Source of the DNA: Massilia sp. Root335
GTDB taxonomy: Bacteria > Pseudomonadota > Gammaproteobacteria > Burkholderiales > Burkholderiaceae_D
Assembly (NCBI RefSeq): GCF_001425685.1
Contig: NZ_LMCY01000044.1
Coordinates: 182,573 to 246,572 of the forward strand
Length of the DNA stretch: 64,000 nucleotides
Direction: 5' to 3'
The position numbers were made by a program, and so were the translations under genes. A model generated the notes under the pieces. The model worked only from the letters and a program-made list of their open reading frames with translations. It was not told the origin of the DNA and made no database searches. How positions within the stretch are numbered: the stretch's first letter is position 1; each line of letters opens with the position of its first letter. Below, piece by piece: positions 36,782-45,600 of the stretch.

Positions 36782-39700
36782 ATGACCACTCAGCCCACCG
36801 CCCCGACCACCACCGCCCCCGCCACCGCGAGCCTCACGCCGCCGATCCTGCAACCCGGCATCAAGGCACTCGGCACGGCGCGCGACATGAGCATCGTCAT
36901 GGATTTCAACACGGCGATGGCGGCCGGCAACGGCACGATCATCGTCACGGACGGCGCCGTGCAGACCGTGATCGACCGCGCGACCGGCCTGCCCACGATG
37001 CGCGTGGTCGGCGCGACCGACACCCACACGATAGCCGCGTCCAGCCTCGTCATCGACGGGGCCGAGGTCACGCTGCACGTCACGAACCTGCTGCCCGGCC
37101 ACAAGTACAGCGTCGTGATGGGCGCGGACGCGCTGCAGTCGAGCGACCACGTGGCGTTCGGGGGCGTGCGTTCCACATCGCTGCTGTCGTTCCCCACGCC
37201 GGCCGCCGGCCCGACGCTCGTCGCCGCCGGTTCGGACGGCGGCATCCTCAAGGCGGACGGCAGCATCGCCGTCACGCTGAAGTTCTCGGAAGCCGTGACG
37301 AACCTGCCGCTGGGCGCCCTCGACGCGCCGCACGCGGCCGTCACCGGCGCCACGACGGCCGACGGCGGCATCACCTGGGTGGTGCACCTGGGGGCGCCGG
37401 CGGGCGCCACCACGGCCGCCGGCAACGTCCTGACCCTGGACATGAGCCAGCTGGTCGGTACGTCCGGCTACCACGGCAGCGGCACGGGCACCCTGGCCAC
37501 CTACGCGGTCGACACCCAGGCGCCGACGGCCAGCGTCGCGCTGGACGGCACGCTGCTCGCGTCCGGCCACGACGCCGTCGCAACGATCCATTTTTCCGAA
37601 GCCGTCACCGGCCTCACGCCGGCCGCCCTGAGCGCCGGCCACGCGACGGTCTCGAACCTGCACACCTCCGACGGCGGCACGACCTGGCTCGCCACGCTGA
37701 GCGGCAATGCCGCCACGACCGCGGGCGACAACGTCCTCGCCGTCGACCTGACCCAGGTGCGCGACCTGGCCGGCAACGCGGGCAGCGGCACCGCCGCCTC
37801 GGGCAGCTACACGGTCGACACCCAGGGGCCGACCGCCAAGCTGGAACTGAGCGGCGGCGTCCTGCACACGGGCGGCACCATCGGCCTGACGCTGCATTTC
37901 AGCGAAGCCGTGACGGACCTGACGCCGGCCGCCCTGCATGCCCCGGGCGCGACGCTCGGCAACCTGCAGCACTCGTCCGATTACCTGACGTGGACGGCCA
38001 CGCTCACCCCGCAGGCCGGCGTCACCGACACGACCAACGCGGTCAGCCTCGACCTCGCCCAGATCCATGACGCGGCGGGCAATGCCGGCAGCGGCAGCAC
38101 GTTTTCCGGCAACTACGCCGTCGACACGCAGGCCCCGGACACGGTCGCCATCGCCCTCGACGGCGCCGTCCTCGGCGGCGCGCGGAGCATCCACGCCACG
38201 TTCACGTTCGCGGAAAGCCTGCAGGACCTGCCGCTGGCCGCGATCAGCGCGCCGCACGCGAACGTCGCCGACCTCAGGTCGAACGACGGCGGCAAGACCT
38301 GGACGGCGACGCTCACCCCCAACGGCAGCGGCACCTGGGCCGACAATGCCGTCAGCGTCGACCTGACGAAGGTTGTCGATTTGGCCGGCAACAGCGGCAA
38401 CGGCACCGGAACCGGCACGGCGTACACGGTCGACACGCAAGGCCCGGCCGCCACGCTGACATTGGCCGGCAGCGACCTGACGATCCGCTTCAACGAAGCC
38501 GTGACGGACCTGACGGCGGCCGCCCTGCAGGCGCCCGACGCGACGCTCGGCAACCTGCAGCACTCGTCCGACTGGCTGACGTGGACGGCGACGGTGACGC
38601 CGCAGGGCGATAACGGCGGCAATACCGCCAGCCTCGACCTCGCGCAGGTGCACGATGCCCTCGGCAACACGGGCAGCGGCATCATCACGACGTCCGCGGT
38701 CGACGTCACGCCGCCCACCGTGATGGACATCCTGTTCGACGACACCACGATCGGCCAGGCGCACGGCATCGGCTTCACGATCACGTTCTCGGAAAGCGTG
38801 AGCGGCCTGACGGCGGCCGCGCTGCAGGCCCCGCATGCCGACGTGAGCGGGCTCGCGACGCTCGACGGCGGCAGGACGTGGACCGGCATGCTCACGGCCG
38901 CCGCCGGCGCGACGAGCAGCATCGACAACGCGCTCGCGGTGGACCTGACCCAGGTGCACGACGCGGCCGGCAACGCGGGCACGGGCACCGCGACGTCGGT
39001 GTCGCATTACGGCCTGAACATGGAGCCCGTCGGCGCCACGGTCGACCTGGATGGCGCCGCGCTGGTCAACGGCGCCAGCGTCGCCGTCACGATCCACTTC
39101 TCGGCACCGGTGGCGGCACTGGACGCCGCCGCCATCAGCGCGCCGCACGCCACGCTCGCCGACCTGCACCACTCGGCCGACAACCTGACCTGGTACGCGA
39201 CCTTGTCCGCGGCCGACGCCGGCGTCGTCGACGGCACCAACGTCGTCAGCGTGGACCTGGCCCAGGTGCACGACACGCTCGGCAATGCGGGCAGCGGCAC
39301 GGCCAGCTCGGGCAACTACACGTTCGATACGGCGGTGGCCGGGTATGTGTCCGGCATCCACGTCAACGACGCCGGCCCGTTCGCCGACGATGGCGTGACG
39401 AATGCCGGCAACGAATACGTCGAGGGCTATTTCGTCGGCTCGCTGACCGACACCCAGCACCTGCGGGTCACCTACGACGGCCAGGAAGTCGACCCGTACG
39501 GCCTGCACGTCGGCACGCCGAGCGGCGGCGTGACGGCGTGGTACTACGCGAGCGAAGCCTATATGCCGGCGGGCGTGCACACGTACACCGCGAGCATCGT
39601 CGATGCCGACGGCCACGCCAGCGTGACGGTATCGAAGCAGATCACGGTCGACATGACGAACCCGCGCCTGACCGGCTCCCCCGACGGCAACGCCGCGTTC

Positions 39701-41614
39701 GACGTGGCGGGCAACCTCGTCCTCACGTTCGACAAGGCCGTGTACTGGACGAACGGCGAGGGCGCCTACGACGGCCTGCAGCTGTACGACCACGACGGCG
39801 CCAGCACCTATCTCGACCTGGCGGACGGCGACTTCTCGAGCGACCACAAGACCATCACGCTCACCGCCGACGAGCTGCACCTCGGTTCGGGCAACGACTA
39901 TACCCTCTACCTGCCCTACTCGCTGACCGACCTGGCCGGCAATCAGGTGGCGTACGAAAGCATCGTGTTCCACACGGCCGGCACCTACGTCGACGTGACG
40001 CCGCCGTCGGCGACCGGCCTGGCGGCAGGCAGCGGCGGCGTGTACGGCATCGGCTCGACCATCGACATCAGCGTGACGTTCAGCGAACCGGTCAACGTGG
40101 CCGGCGACGGCACGCCCGTCCTCCTTCTCGACAACGGCGCCACGGCCACGTTCGTGAACACCAGCGCGGACCGGCGCTCCGCCGTGTTCGAATACAAGGT
40201 GGCGGCCGGCGACCAGGATGTCGCCGGTCTCGACATCGCCAACAGGGCCGACCTGGCCGGCCATTTCGCCGACGATGCGGGCCACCTGCTCGACCAGGCG
40301 CACATCACGTTCGGGTACCTGCTCGACGGCGACGGCTACGGCCACTCCATCCAGATCGATGCGCATGCGCCCGACGCCCCGCCCGCGCCGCACCTGGCCG
40401 CCGGGTCGGACACGGGCACCGTGGGCGACGACGTCACGAGCATCATGGCGCCCACCATCACCGGCAGCGGCGCCGAAGCGTGGGCCAGGATCGACCTGTA
40501 CGCGGGCGACCACCTGGCCGGCAGCGGCCAGGCCGACGGCAGCGGCAACTGGGCCATCGATTCCGTCGTGCTGGGCACCGACGGCATCTATTCGCTGACG
40601 GCCATCCAGTATGACAACGCGAACAATGCCAGCGCACCGTCGCAACCGCTGGCGGTCACCGTCGCCGACGCGGCGATCGCGATGACGAGACTGGACGCGG
40701 ACGTCGACAACGGCCTGTCCGCCACCGACAACATCACGAGCCTCACCAGGCCCGGGTTCACGGGCACCGTGGCCGCCGGCACGACGGTGACCGTGTGGGA
40801 CGGCAGCACGGTGCTCGGCTCGACCACCGCCGGCGGCGACGGCGCCTGGCATTTCGCGCCGGGCTGGGACCTGGCGAACGGCCAGCACACGATCACGCTG
40901 GAACTGGCCGACGCCAACAACAACGTGACGCCGCGCGAGCTGTCGGCGCCGTACACGTTCACGATCGACGCCGTCGCCCCCTACGCGCCCGGCACGCCGC
41001 TGCTGGCCGCAGGCAGCGACACCGGCGTCTCGGCCAGCGACGGCATCACGATGGACACGACGCCCACCCTGGCCGGCACCGCGTTCGAGGCCGGCGGCAA
41101 GGTCGAGGTGTACGACGGCGACACGCTGCTGGGCAACGCCGACGTCGGCACCGACGGCGCCTGGTCGTTCACGCCCGGCGCCAGCCAGGCGCTCGCGGAC
41201 GGCGTACACACGCTCACCGCGCGCCAGGTGGATGCGGCCGGCAACCGGAGCGCCGCTTCGGCGCCGCTGTCGATCACCGTCGACACGACGGCGCCGACCA
41301 TCACCGTGAGCCAGTCGTACACGAAATCGTCGGCGAACTGGCACAGCCTGGAATTCAGCGAACACGTCGTATTCGTGAAGAACAGCGCGATCGACGTGCT
41401 CGACGGCCTCAACGTCGGCAAATCGCACCATGCGTGGGACCTGACCAACTGGGACATCACGACGAACGCGCAGGGTGTGCAGAACACGCTGGAACTCAAC
41501 CTCGGCACGCTGAACGGCAGCTTTCACCTGGCGGTGGCGGACAACGCGATCCAGGACGTGGCGGGCAACGTCGCCATCATCGGCACCTCGAGCTTCTCGG
41601 TCGGATTGGCCTGA
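36782..41614 (+). CDS. giant Ig-like repeat surface/secreted protein
   Basis: A 1610-residue acidic protein. After a Thr/Pro/Ala-rich start it has about six to seven Ig-like repeats of roughly 100 residues, each ending in a variant of DLAGNAGSGTA...YTVDTQ (about residues 130-850). A middle part with Asp-rich segments follows, then at least three further repeats of the LAAGSDTG...TLTAxQ type (about 1195-1500). It ends in GTSSFSVGLA. No N-terminal signal peptide is visible, so type I secretion is possible but unproven; no transporter genes are adjacent. Probable role: adhesion or biofilm matrix. Confidence 0.8.
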   Translation: MTTQPTAPTTTAPATASLTPPILQPGIKALGTARDMSIVMDFNTAMAAGNGTIIVTDGAVQTVIDRATGLPTMRVVGATDTHTIAASSLVIDGAEVTLHVTNLLPGHKYSVVMGADALQSSDHVAFGGVRSTSLLSFPTPAAGPTLVAAGSDGGILKADGSIAVTLKFSEAVTNLPLGALDAPHAAVTGATTADGGITWVVHLGAPAGATTAAGNVLTLDMSQLVGTSGYHGSGTGTLATYAVDTQAPTASVALDGTLLASGHDAVATIHFSEAVTGLTPAALSAGHATVSNLHTSDGGTTWLATLSGNAATTAGDNVLAVDLTQVRDLAGNAGSGTAASGSYTVDTQGPTAKLELSGGVLHTGGTIGLTLHFSEAVTDLTPAALHAPGATLGNLQHSSDYLTWTATLTPQAGVTDTTNAVSLDLAQIHDAAGNAGSGSTFSGNYAVDTQAPDTVAIALDGAVLGGARSIHATFTFAESLQDLPLAAISAPHANVADLRSNDGGKTWTATLTPNGSGTWADNAVSVDLTKVVDLAGNSGNGTGTGTAYTVDTQGPAATLTLAGSDLTIRFNEAVTDLTAAALQAPDATLGNLQHSSDWLTWTATVTPQGDNGGNTASLDLAQVHDALGNTGSGIITTSAVDVTPPTVMDILFDDTTIGQAHGIGFTITFSESVSGLTAAALQAPHADVSGLATLDGGRTWTGMLTAAAGATSSIDNALAVDLTQVHDAAGNAGTGTATSVSHYGLNMEPVGATVDLDGAALVNGASVAVTIHFSAPVAALDAAAISAPHATLADLHHSADNLTWYATLSAADAGVVDGTNVVSVDLAQVHDTLGNAGSGTASSGNYTFDTAVAGYVSGIHVNDAGPFADDGVTNAGNEYVEGYFVGSLTDTQHLRVTYDGQEVDPYGLHVGTPSGGVTAWYYASEAYMPAGVHTYTASIVDADGHASVTVSKQITVDMTNPRLTGSPDGNAAFDVAGNLVLTFDKAVYWTNGEGAYDGLQLYDHDGASTYLDLADGDFSSDHKTITLTADELHLGSGNDYTLYLPYSLTDLAGNQVAYESIVFHTAGTYVDVTPPSATGLAAGSGGVYGIGSTIDISVTFSEPVNVAGDGTPVLLLDNGATATFVNTSADRRSAVFEYKVAAGDQDVAGLDIANRADLAGHFADDAGHLLDQAHITFGYLLDGDGYGHSIQIDAHAPDAPPAPHLAAGSDTGTVGDDVTSIMAPTITGSGAEAWARIDLYAGDHLAGSGQADGSGNWAIDSVVLGTDGIYSLTAIQYDNANNASAPSQPLAVTVADAAIAMTRLDADVDNGLSATDNITSLTRPGFTGTVAAGTTVTVWDGSTVLGSTTAGGDGAWHFAPGWDLANGQHTITLELADANNNVTPRELSAPYTFTIDAVAPYAPGTPLLAAGSDTGVSASDGITMDTTPTLAGTAFEAGGKVEVYDGDTLLGNADVGTDGAWSFTPGASQALADGVHTLTARQVDAAGNRSAASAPLSITVDTTAPTITVSQSYTKSSANWHSLEFSEHVVFVKNSAIDVLDGLNVGKSHHAWDLTNWDITTNAQGVQNTLELNLGTLNGSFHLAVADNAIQDVAGNVAIIGTSSFSVGLA

Positions 41615-41654
41615 CGGGCGCAGGGAACCTGTCCCGGTTCGGGGGTATCCCGTT

Positions 41655-41786
41655 TTCGCACGCGTCCGCGTGGGCACGGGGTGCCCACCCTACCCGGTTT
41701 CGCACGCGTCCGCGTGGGCGCGGGGTGCCTATCCTACCCGGTTTCGCACGCGTCCGCGTGGGCACGGGGTGCCCACCCTACCAGGA
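41655..41786. repeat. three tandem 44-bp REP-like units
   Basis: Units begin at 41655, 41699 and 41743 with TTCGCACGCGTCCGCGTGGG and contain the hairpin GGGCAC-GGG-GTGCCC followed by ACCCTACC. The middle copy carries two substitutions (GCG for CAC, and CTATCC for CCACCC). The period is exactly 44 bp. Confidence 0.85.
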
Positions 41787-41787
41787 C

Positions 41788-41825
41788 AGTAGGGTGGGCG
41801 GCCCCCGTCCACGCGGATGCATGCG
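41788..41825. repeat. inverted copy of the REP-like unit
   Basis: AGTAGGGTGGGCGGCC followed by GTCCACGCGGATGC is a diverged REP unit in the orientation opposite to the preceding tandem array, so the island ends in an inverted pair between the Ig-like gene and the pseudouridine synthase gene. Confidence 0.65.
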
Positions 41826-41840
41826 CCCGCCGGACAGGTT

Positions 41841-42782
41841 CTACAGCGCCGGCCAGTCCAGCGCGCGCGCGCTGGCGAAGCTGCGCGGCGCGCCCGTGAG
41901 CGGGTCGTCGAACGCGATGGCGCGCGCCAGCAGTTGCAGCGGCGCGGAAAAATCGTCGCCCTTGCACGGCAGCGCGACGGGATAAAACGCATCGTTCAGG
42001 ATCGGCGCGCCCAGCGCCGCCATGTGCAGGCGCAGCTGGTGCTTGCGGCCGGTGTGCGGATGGAGCCGGTAACGCGCGACGCCGCCGCGCGTTTCCAGCA
42101 GTTCGACGAACGTCTCCGAATTCGGCTCGCCCGGTTCTTCGCGCATCACGAAGAACTTGTCGCCGTCGACCATGCGGCTCCGGTAGGTGAACGGGAATGC
42201 CCGCCCTTCCAGCACGGGCGCCAGCGCCTCGTACACCTTGCGGATGCTGCGCTTCTGGAACATCGACTGGTACGTCCCGCGCGTGGCCAGGTTGTGCGAG
42301 AAGATGACGACGCCGGCCGTCTCGCGGTCGAGGCGGTGGATCGGCGTCAGGTGCGGCAGGTCGAATCCCTGCTTCAGGCGCACGAGCAGCGTCTCGCGCA
42401 GGAAGCGTCCGGTCGGGATCATCGGCAGGAAGTGCGGCTTGTCGACGACGAGCAGGTGCTCGTCCTGGAAGATGATCGATTCCTCGAACGGGATCGGCGT
42501 CTCGTGTTCCAGCTCGCGGTAGTACCAGATGCGCATGCCCTGGCGCACGTGGCTGTCGGCGCCGAGGCGCTCGCCCTGCCCGTCGACGACGTCGCCGCGC
42601 GCGAGGCGCTCGGCCCAGGACGGGCCGGCGACGTCGGGAAAACGCGCTTCCAGGAAGGCCAGCATGCCGCCGGTGCGGGTGTCCGTGATCCACAGATAAC
42701 TGGGCGCCACGCCGTCCTTCACCGGCAGCGGCACGACGGCATTGGCGGCGGCCTGGTGGCCCTTCCTGACGAAACGTGCCAT
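41841..42782 (-). CDS. RluA-family pseudouridine synthase
   Basis: A 313-residue enzyme. The catalytic Asp lies in HRLDRETAGVVIF, and RKVYEALAPV and HPHTGRKHQLRLHMAALG are RluA-family blocks. It isomerises specific uridines in rRNA or tRNA; which one cannot be told from sequence. The N-terminal region (about 1-75) resembles an S4-like segment but lacks strong motifs. It is 7 bp downstream of the M48 protease gene and closes an eight-gene co-directional run. Confidence 0.9.
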   Translation of the reverse strand: MARFVRKGHQAAANAVVPLPVKDGVAPSYLWITDTRTGGMLAFLEARFPDVAGPSWAERLARGDVVDGQGERLGADSHVRQGMRIWYYRELEHETPIPFEESIIFQDEHLLVVDKPHFLPMIPTGRFLRETLLVRLKQGFDLPHLTPIHRLDRETAGVVIFSHNLATRGTYQSMFQKRSIRKVYEALAPVLEGRAFPFTYRSRMVDGDKFFVMREEPGEPNSETFVELLETRGGVARYRLHPHTGRKHQLRLHMAALGAPILNDAFYPVALPCKGDDFSAPLQLLARAIAFDDPLTGAPRSFASARALDWPAL

Positions 42783-42789
42783 CGGTCCT

Positions 42790-43719
42790 CTAACGCTGTG
42801 CGACGTTGCTGCGGTACGGCGGCAGGCTGTCGAGCGGCACGCCCTTGCTGCGCGCGTACAGCGGCAGCAGGACGTTCATGTGGTTCTCGATCTGCTCGAT
42901 GCGTTCGCTGCCGCCCGGGTGCGTGGACAGCAGTTCGATCGGCGCGCCGCTCTGGTTCAGGACGGCCATCTTGTTCCACAGCGCGATGCCGGCGCGCGGG
43001 TCGTAGCCGGAGCGCGCGGCGATGTCCAGGCCCACGAGGTCGGCCTCGCGTTCCTCGTCGCGCGAGAATTTCAGCACGGCCAGCTGGCCGAGCGCATTCG
43101 CCGCGCCGCGCACGTCCACGCCGAGCCAGGCCGACAGCGCGGTGCCGCCCAGCTGGCTGAAGAGGCCCGTCGCCGTCGCCTTGCTCTGGCGGTCGCGCCC
43201 GTGCTCGCGCAGCGCGTGCGCGATCTCGTGGCCCATCACGGCCGCGATCTCGTCGTCCGTCAGGCGCAGCTTGTCGATGATGCCGGTATAAAAGGCGATG
43301 CGCCCTCCCGGCATGCAGAAGGCGTTTACCTCACCGGATTTCAGCAGGTTGACCTGCCACTTCCACTGCTGCGCGTCCTGGTTCCAGCGGATGGTGTTGG
43401 GGATGATGCGTTTGGCGATCGCGCGCAGGCGCTGCACCTGCGGATCGGATTCGGGCACGAGCGCGCCCTCCTGCTTCGCCTTGCTCATCAGCGCCAGGTA
43501 TTGCTGGGCCGACTGCTGGTTGACCGCTTCCTCGGGCGCGGCGATGTCGCGCCATGCGCTGCCGATCCGGTTGCGGTTGAGCGGCTTGACGGCGATGCCG
43601 TCCTGCACGACCTGGCCCTGGTTCGGGCGGTCGTCCTGGGGACGCGCGGCGTACGCGCCCTGGGTGGCGGCGCACACGGCAAACAGCACGGCCGCGCTGC
43701 GCTTGAAGAGTGGATTCAT
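42790..43719 (-). CDS. M48-family periplasmic metalloprotease
   Basis: A 309-residue protein. The start at 43719 gives a clean signal peptide (MNPLFKRSAAVLFAVCAATQ, ending GAYA). The zinc motif is HEIAH in VMGHEIAHALREHG, and the third ligand Glu lies in REEREADLVGLDI. The family includes LoiP and BepA, which degrade or refold outer-membrane proteins. AGGAG precedes the start. It lies between metW and the pseudouridine synthase gene. Confidence 0.9.
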   Translation of the reverse strand: MNPLFKRSAAVLFAVCAATQGAYAARPQDDRPNQGQVVQDGIAVKPLNRNRIGSAWRDIAAPEEAVNQQSAQQYLALMSKAKQEGALVPESDPQVQRLRAIAKRIIPNTIRWNQDAQQWKWQVNLLKSGEVNAFCMPGGRIAFYTGIIDKLRLTDDEIAAVMGHEIAHALREHGRDRQSKATATGLFSQLGGTALSAWLGVDVRGAANALGQLAVLKFSRDEEREADLVGLDIAARSGYDPRAGIALWNKMAVLNQSGAPIELLSTHPGGSERIEQIENHMNVLLPLYARSKGVPLDSLPPYRSNVAQR

Positions 43720-43806
43720 GGTGTTCTCCTGCTGGGTTCTGACGACATCATGCCCGCGACACGCACGTATGTACAACACGATACGCGGGCATGCGAGTGC
43801 AAACGC

Positions 43807-44427
43807 TCAGGCCTTGCCGGCGAGATCGCGCTTGCGCAGGCGGAATACGGCCAGGCTGCCGCGCAGGTTCGGCAGGAACGACACCGGCCTGCCCTCGGCC
43901 AGCGCGACGTATTCCAGCATTTCCAGGCCGCATTTCTCGGCCAGGTCCTTGAAGTCGTAGATCGTCGCGTAGCGCAGGTTCGGCGTATCGAACCACTGGT
44001 AAGGCAGCGTGCGCGACACCGGCATGCGCCCTTTCAGCAGCGCGGCGCGGTGCGGCCAGTAGGCGAAGTTCGGGAACGACACGATCGCCTCCTTGCCCAC
44101 GCGGACGATGTCGCGCAGGCGCGCCTCCACGTGCTGCATCATCTGCAGCGACGACAGGCACAGGACCATGTCGAACGCATCGTCCGCGAACAGGCCGAGG
44201 CCCTGCTCCATGTCGTGCTGGATCACGCTGATGCCGCGCTGCGTGCTTTCCAGGACCTTGTCGTCGGCGATCTCGACGCCGTAGCCGGTGCAGCGCTTGG
44301 CCTGTTCGAGGTAGCGCAGCATGGCGCCGTCGCCGCAGCCGACGTCCAGCACGTGCGCGCGGTCGCCCACCCAGTGCGCGATGAAGGCCAGGTCGGGGCG
44401 CAGGGTGCTCAGGTCTTCGAATTTCAT
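43807..44427 (-). CDS. metW: methionine biosynthesis protein MetW
   Basis: A 206-residue class I methyltransferase-fold protein. The SAM-type motif is VLDVGCGDGAMLRYL, followed by GYGVEIADDKV and the MetW-typical VSFPNFAYWPHRAALL. MetW works with MetX in homoserine acylation in many proteobacteria; its catalytic role is not well defined. It overlaps the metX stop by ATGA, so the two are translated together. Confidence 0.94.
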   Translation of the reverse strand: MKFEDLSTLRPDLAFIAHWVGDRAHVLDVGCGDGAMLRYLEQAKRCTGYGVEIADDKVLESTQRGISVIQHDMEQGLGLFADDAFDMVLCLSSLQMMQHVEARLRDIVRVGKEAIVSFPNFAYWPHRAALLKGRMPVSRTLPYQWFDTPNLRYATIYDFKDLAEKCGLEMLEYVALAEGRPVSFLPNLRGSLAVFRLRKRDLAGKA

Positions 44428-45566
44428 GCGGCCTCCTCTGCCCAGATGCGTTCGTAGTAGGCGCGCACGATGTTCATGTAGCGCGCGTCCTCCAGCAGGA
44501 AGGCGTCGTGGCCGTGCGGCGCGTCGATCTCGGCATACGTCACCTTGCGGCGGTTGGCCAGCAGCGCTTCGACGATCTCGCGGCTGCGCTCCGGCGAGAA
44601 GCGCCAGTCGGTGCTGAACGAGGCGATCAGGTATTGGGCGCGCGTGTTTTCCAGCGCCTTGGCGAGCACCCCGCCATGTTCGCGCGCCGGGTCGAAGTAA
44701 TCGAGCGCCTTCGTGATCAGGAGGTAAGTGTTGGCGTCGAAGTATTCCGAGAATTTATCGCCCTGGTAGCGCAGGTACGATTCGATCTCGAAGTCGACGC
44801 CGAAGTCGAATTTGTACTCGTTGCGCTCGGCCGCGTTGCGCAGCTTGCGGCCGAATTTTTCCGCCATGTCGTCGTTCGACAGGTAGGTGATGTGGCCGAC
44901 CATGCGCGCCACTTTCAGGCCGTTCCTGGGCACGACGCCGTGTTCGTAGAAGTCGCCGCCGCGGTAGTCCGGATCGGTGAGGATGGCCTGGCGCGCCACG
45001 TCGTTGAACGCGATGTTCTGCGCCGACAGCTTGGGCGTGGATGCGATCACGATGCAGTGGCGCAGGCGTGCGGGGAACATGATGCTCCACGCGAGGGCCT
45101 GCATGCCGCCCAGCGAGCCGCCCATCACGGCCGCGAACCGCTCGATGCCGAGGCGGTCGGCCAGGCGCGCCTGCGCGGCGACCCAGTCCTCCACCGTCAC
45201 GACGGGGAAGGCGGCGCCGTACGGCTTGCCGGTGGCCGGATTCGTGTGCATCGGGCCCGTCGAACCGAAGCAGGAACCGAGGTTGTTGACGCCGATGACG
45301 AAGAAGCGGTCGGTGTCGACCGGCTTGCCCGGTCCGACCATATTGTCCCACCAGCCGGCGCTCTTGGGCTGGTCGGCGTAGTGGCCGGCGACGTGGTGCG
45401 ACGCGTTCAGCGCGTGGCAGATCAGCACCGCGTTCGATTTGTCGGCGTTCAGCGTGCCATACGTTTCGTACACCAGCGTGTAATCGCCGAGCACCGCGCC
45501 GCTTTGCAGATGTAGTGGTTCAGCGAACTGCATCGCCTGGGGGGAGACTATTCCGATCGATCCCAT
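44424..45566 (-). CDS. metX: homoserine O-acyltransferase MetX
   Basis: A 380-residue alpha/beta-hydrolase-fold enzyme. The nucleophile Ser is in GGSLGGMQALAW, and the late Asp and His lie in the STDWRFSP and HGHDAFLLED segments. It acylates homoserine in the first step of methionine synthesis. MetX enzymes use acetyl- or succinyl-CoA; proteobacterial MetX paired with MetW is often a succinyltransferase, and sequence alone does not settle it here. It follows the EI gene by 34 bp. Confidence 0.95.
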   Translation of the reverse strand: MGSIGIVSPQAMQFAEPLHLQSGAVLGDYTLVYETYGTLNADKSNAVLICHALNASHHVAGHYADQPKSAGWWDNMVGPGKPVDTDRFFVIGVNNLGSCFGSTGPMHTNPATGKPYGAAFPVVTVEDWVAAQARLADRLGIERFAAVMGGSLGGMQALAWSIMFPARLRHCIVIASTPKLSAQNIAFNDVARQAILTDPDYRGGDFYEHGVVPRNGLKVARMVGHITYLSNDDMAEKFGRKLRNAAERNEYKFDFGVDFEIESYLRYQGDKFSEYFDANTYLLITKALDYFDPAREHGGVLAKALENTRAQYLIASFSTDWRFSPERSREIVEALLANRRKVTYAEIDAPHGHDAFLLEDARYMNIVRAYYERIWAEEAA

Positions 45567-45600
45567 GAAGACTCGTTAAATTATTGTGTGCTGCGAATGA

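Noticed and set aside
36725..41677. A 1650-codon open frame antisense to the Ig-like repeat gene
   Set aside because: It mirrors the codon bias of the GC-rich gene on the other strand, is rich in Arg, Val and His without domain structure, and overlaps a protein with clear Ig-like repeats.
41655..41825. CRISPR array
   Set aside because: The 44-bp period has no distinct spacers: the whole unit repeats, each unit is palindromic, and no cas genes are present.
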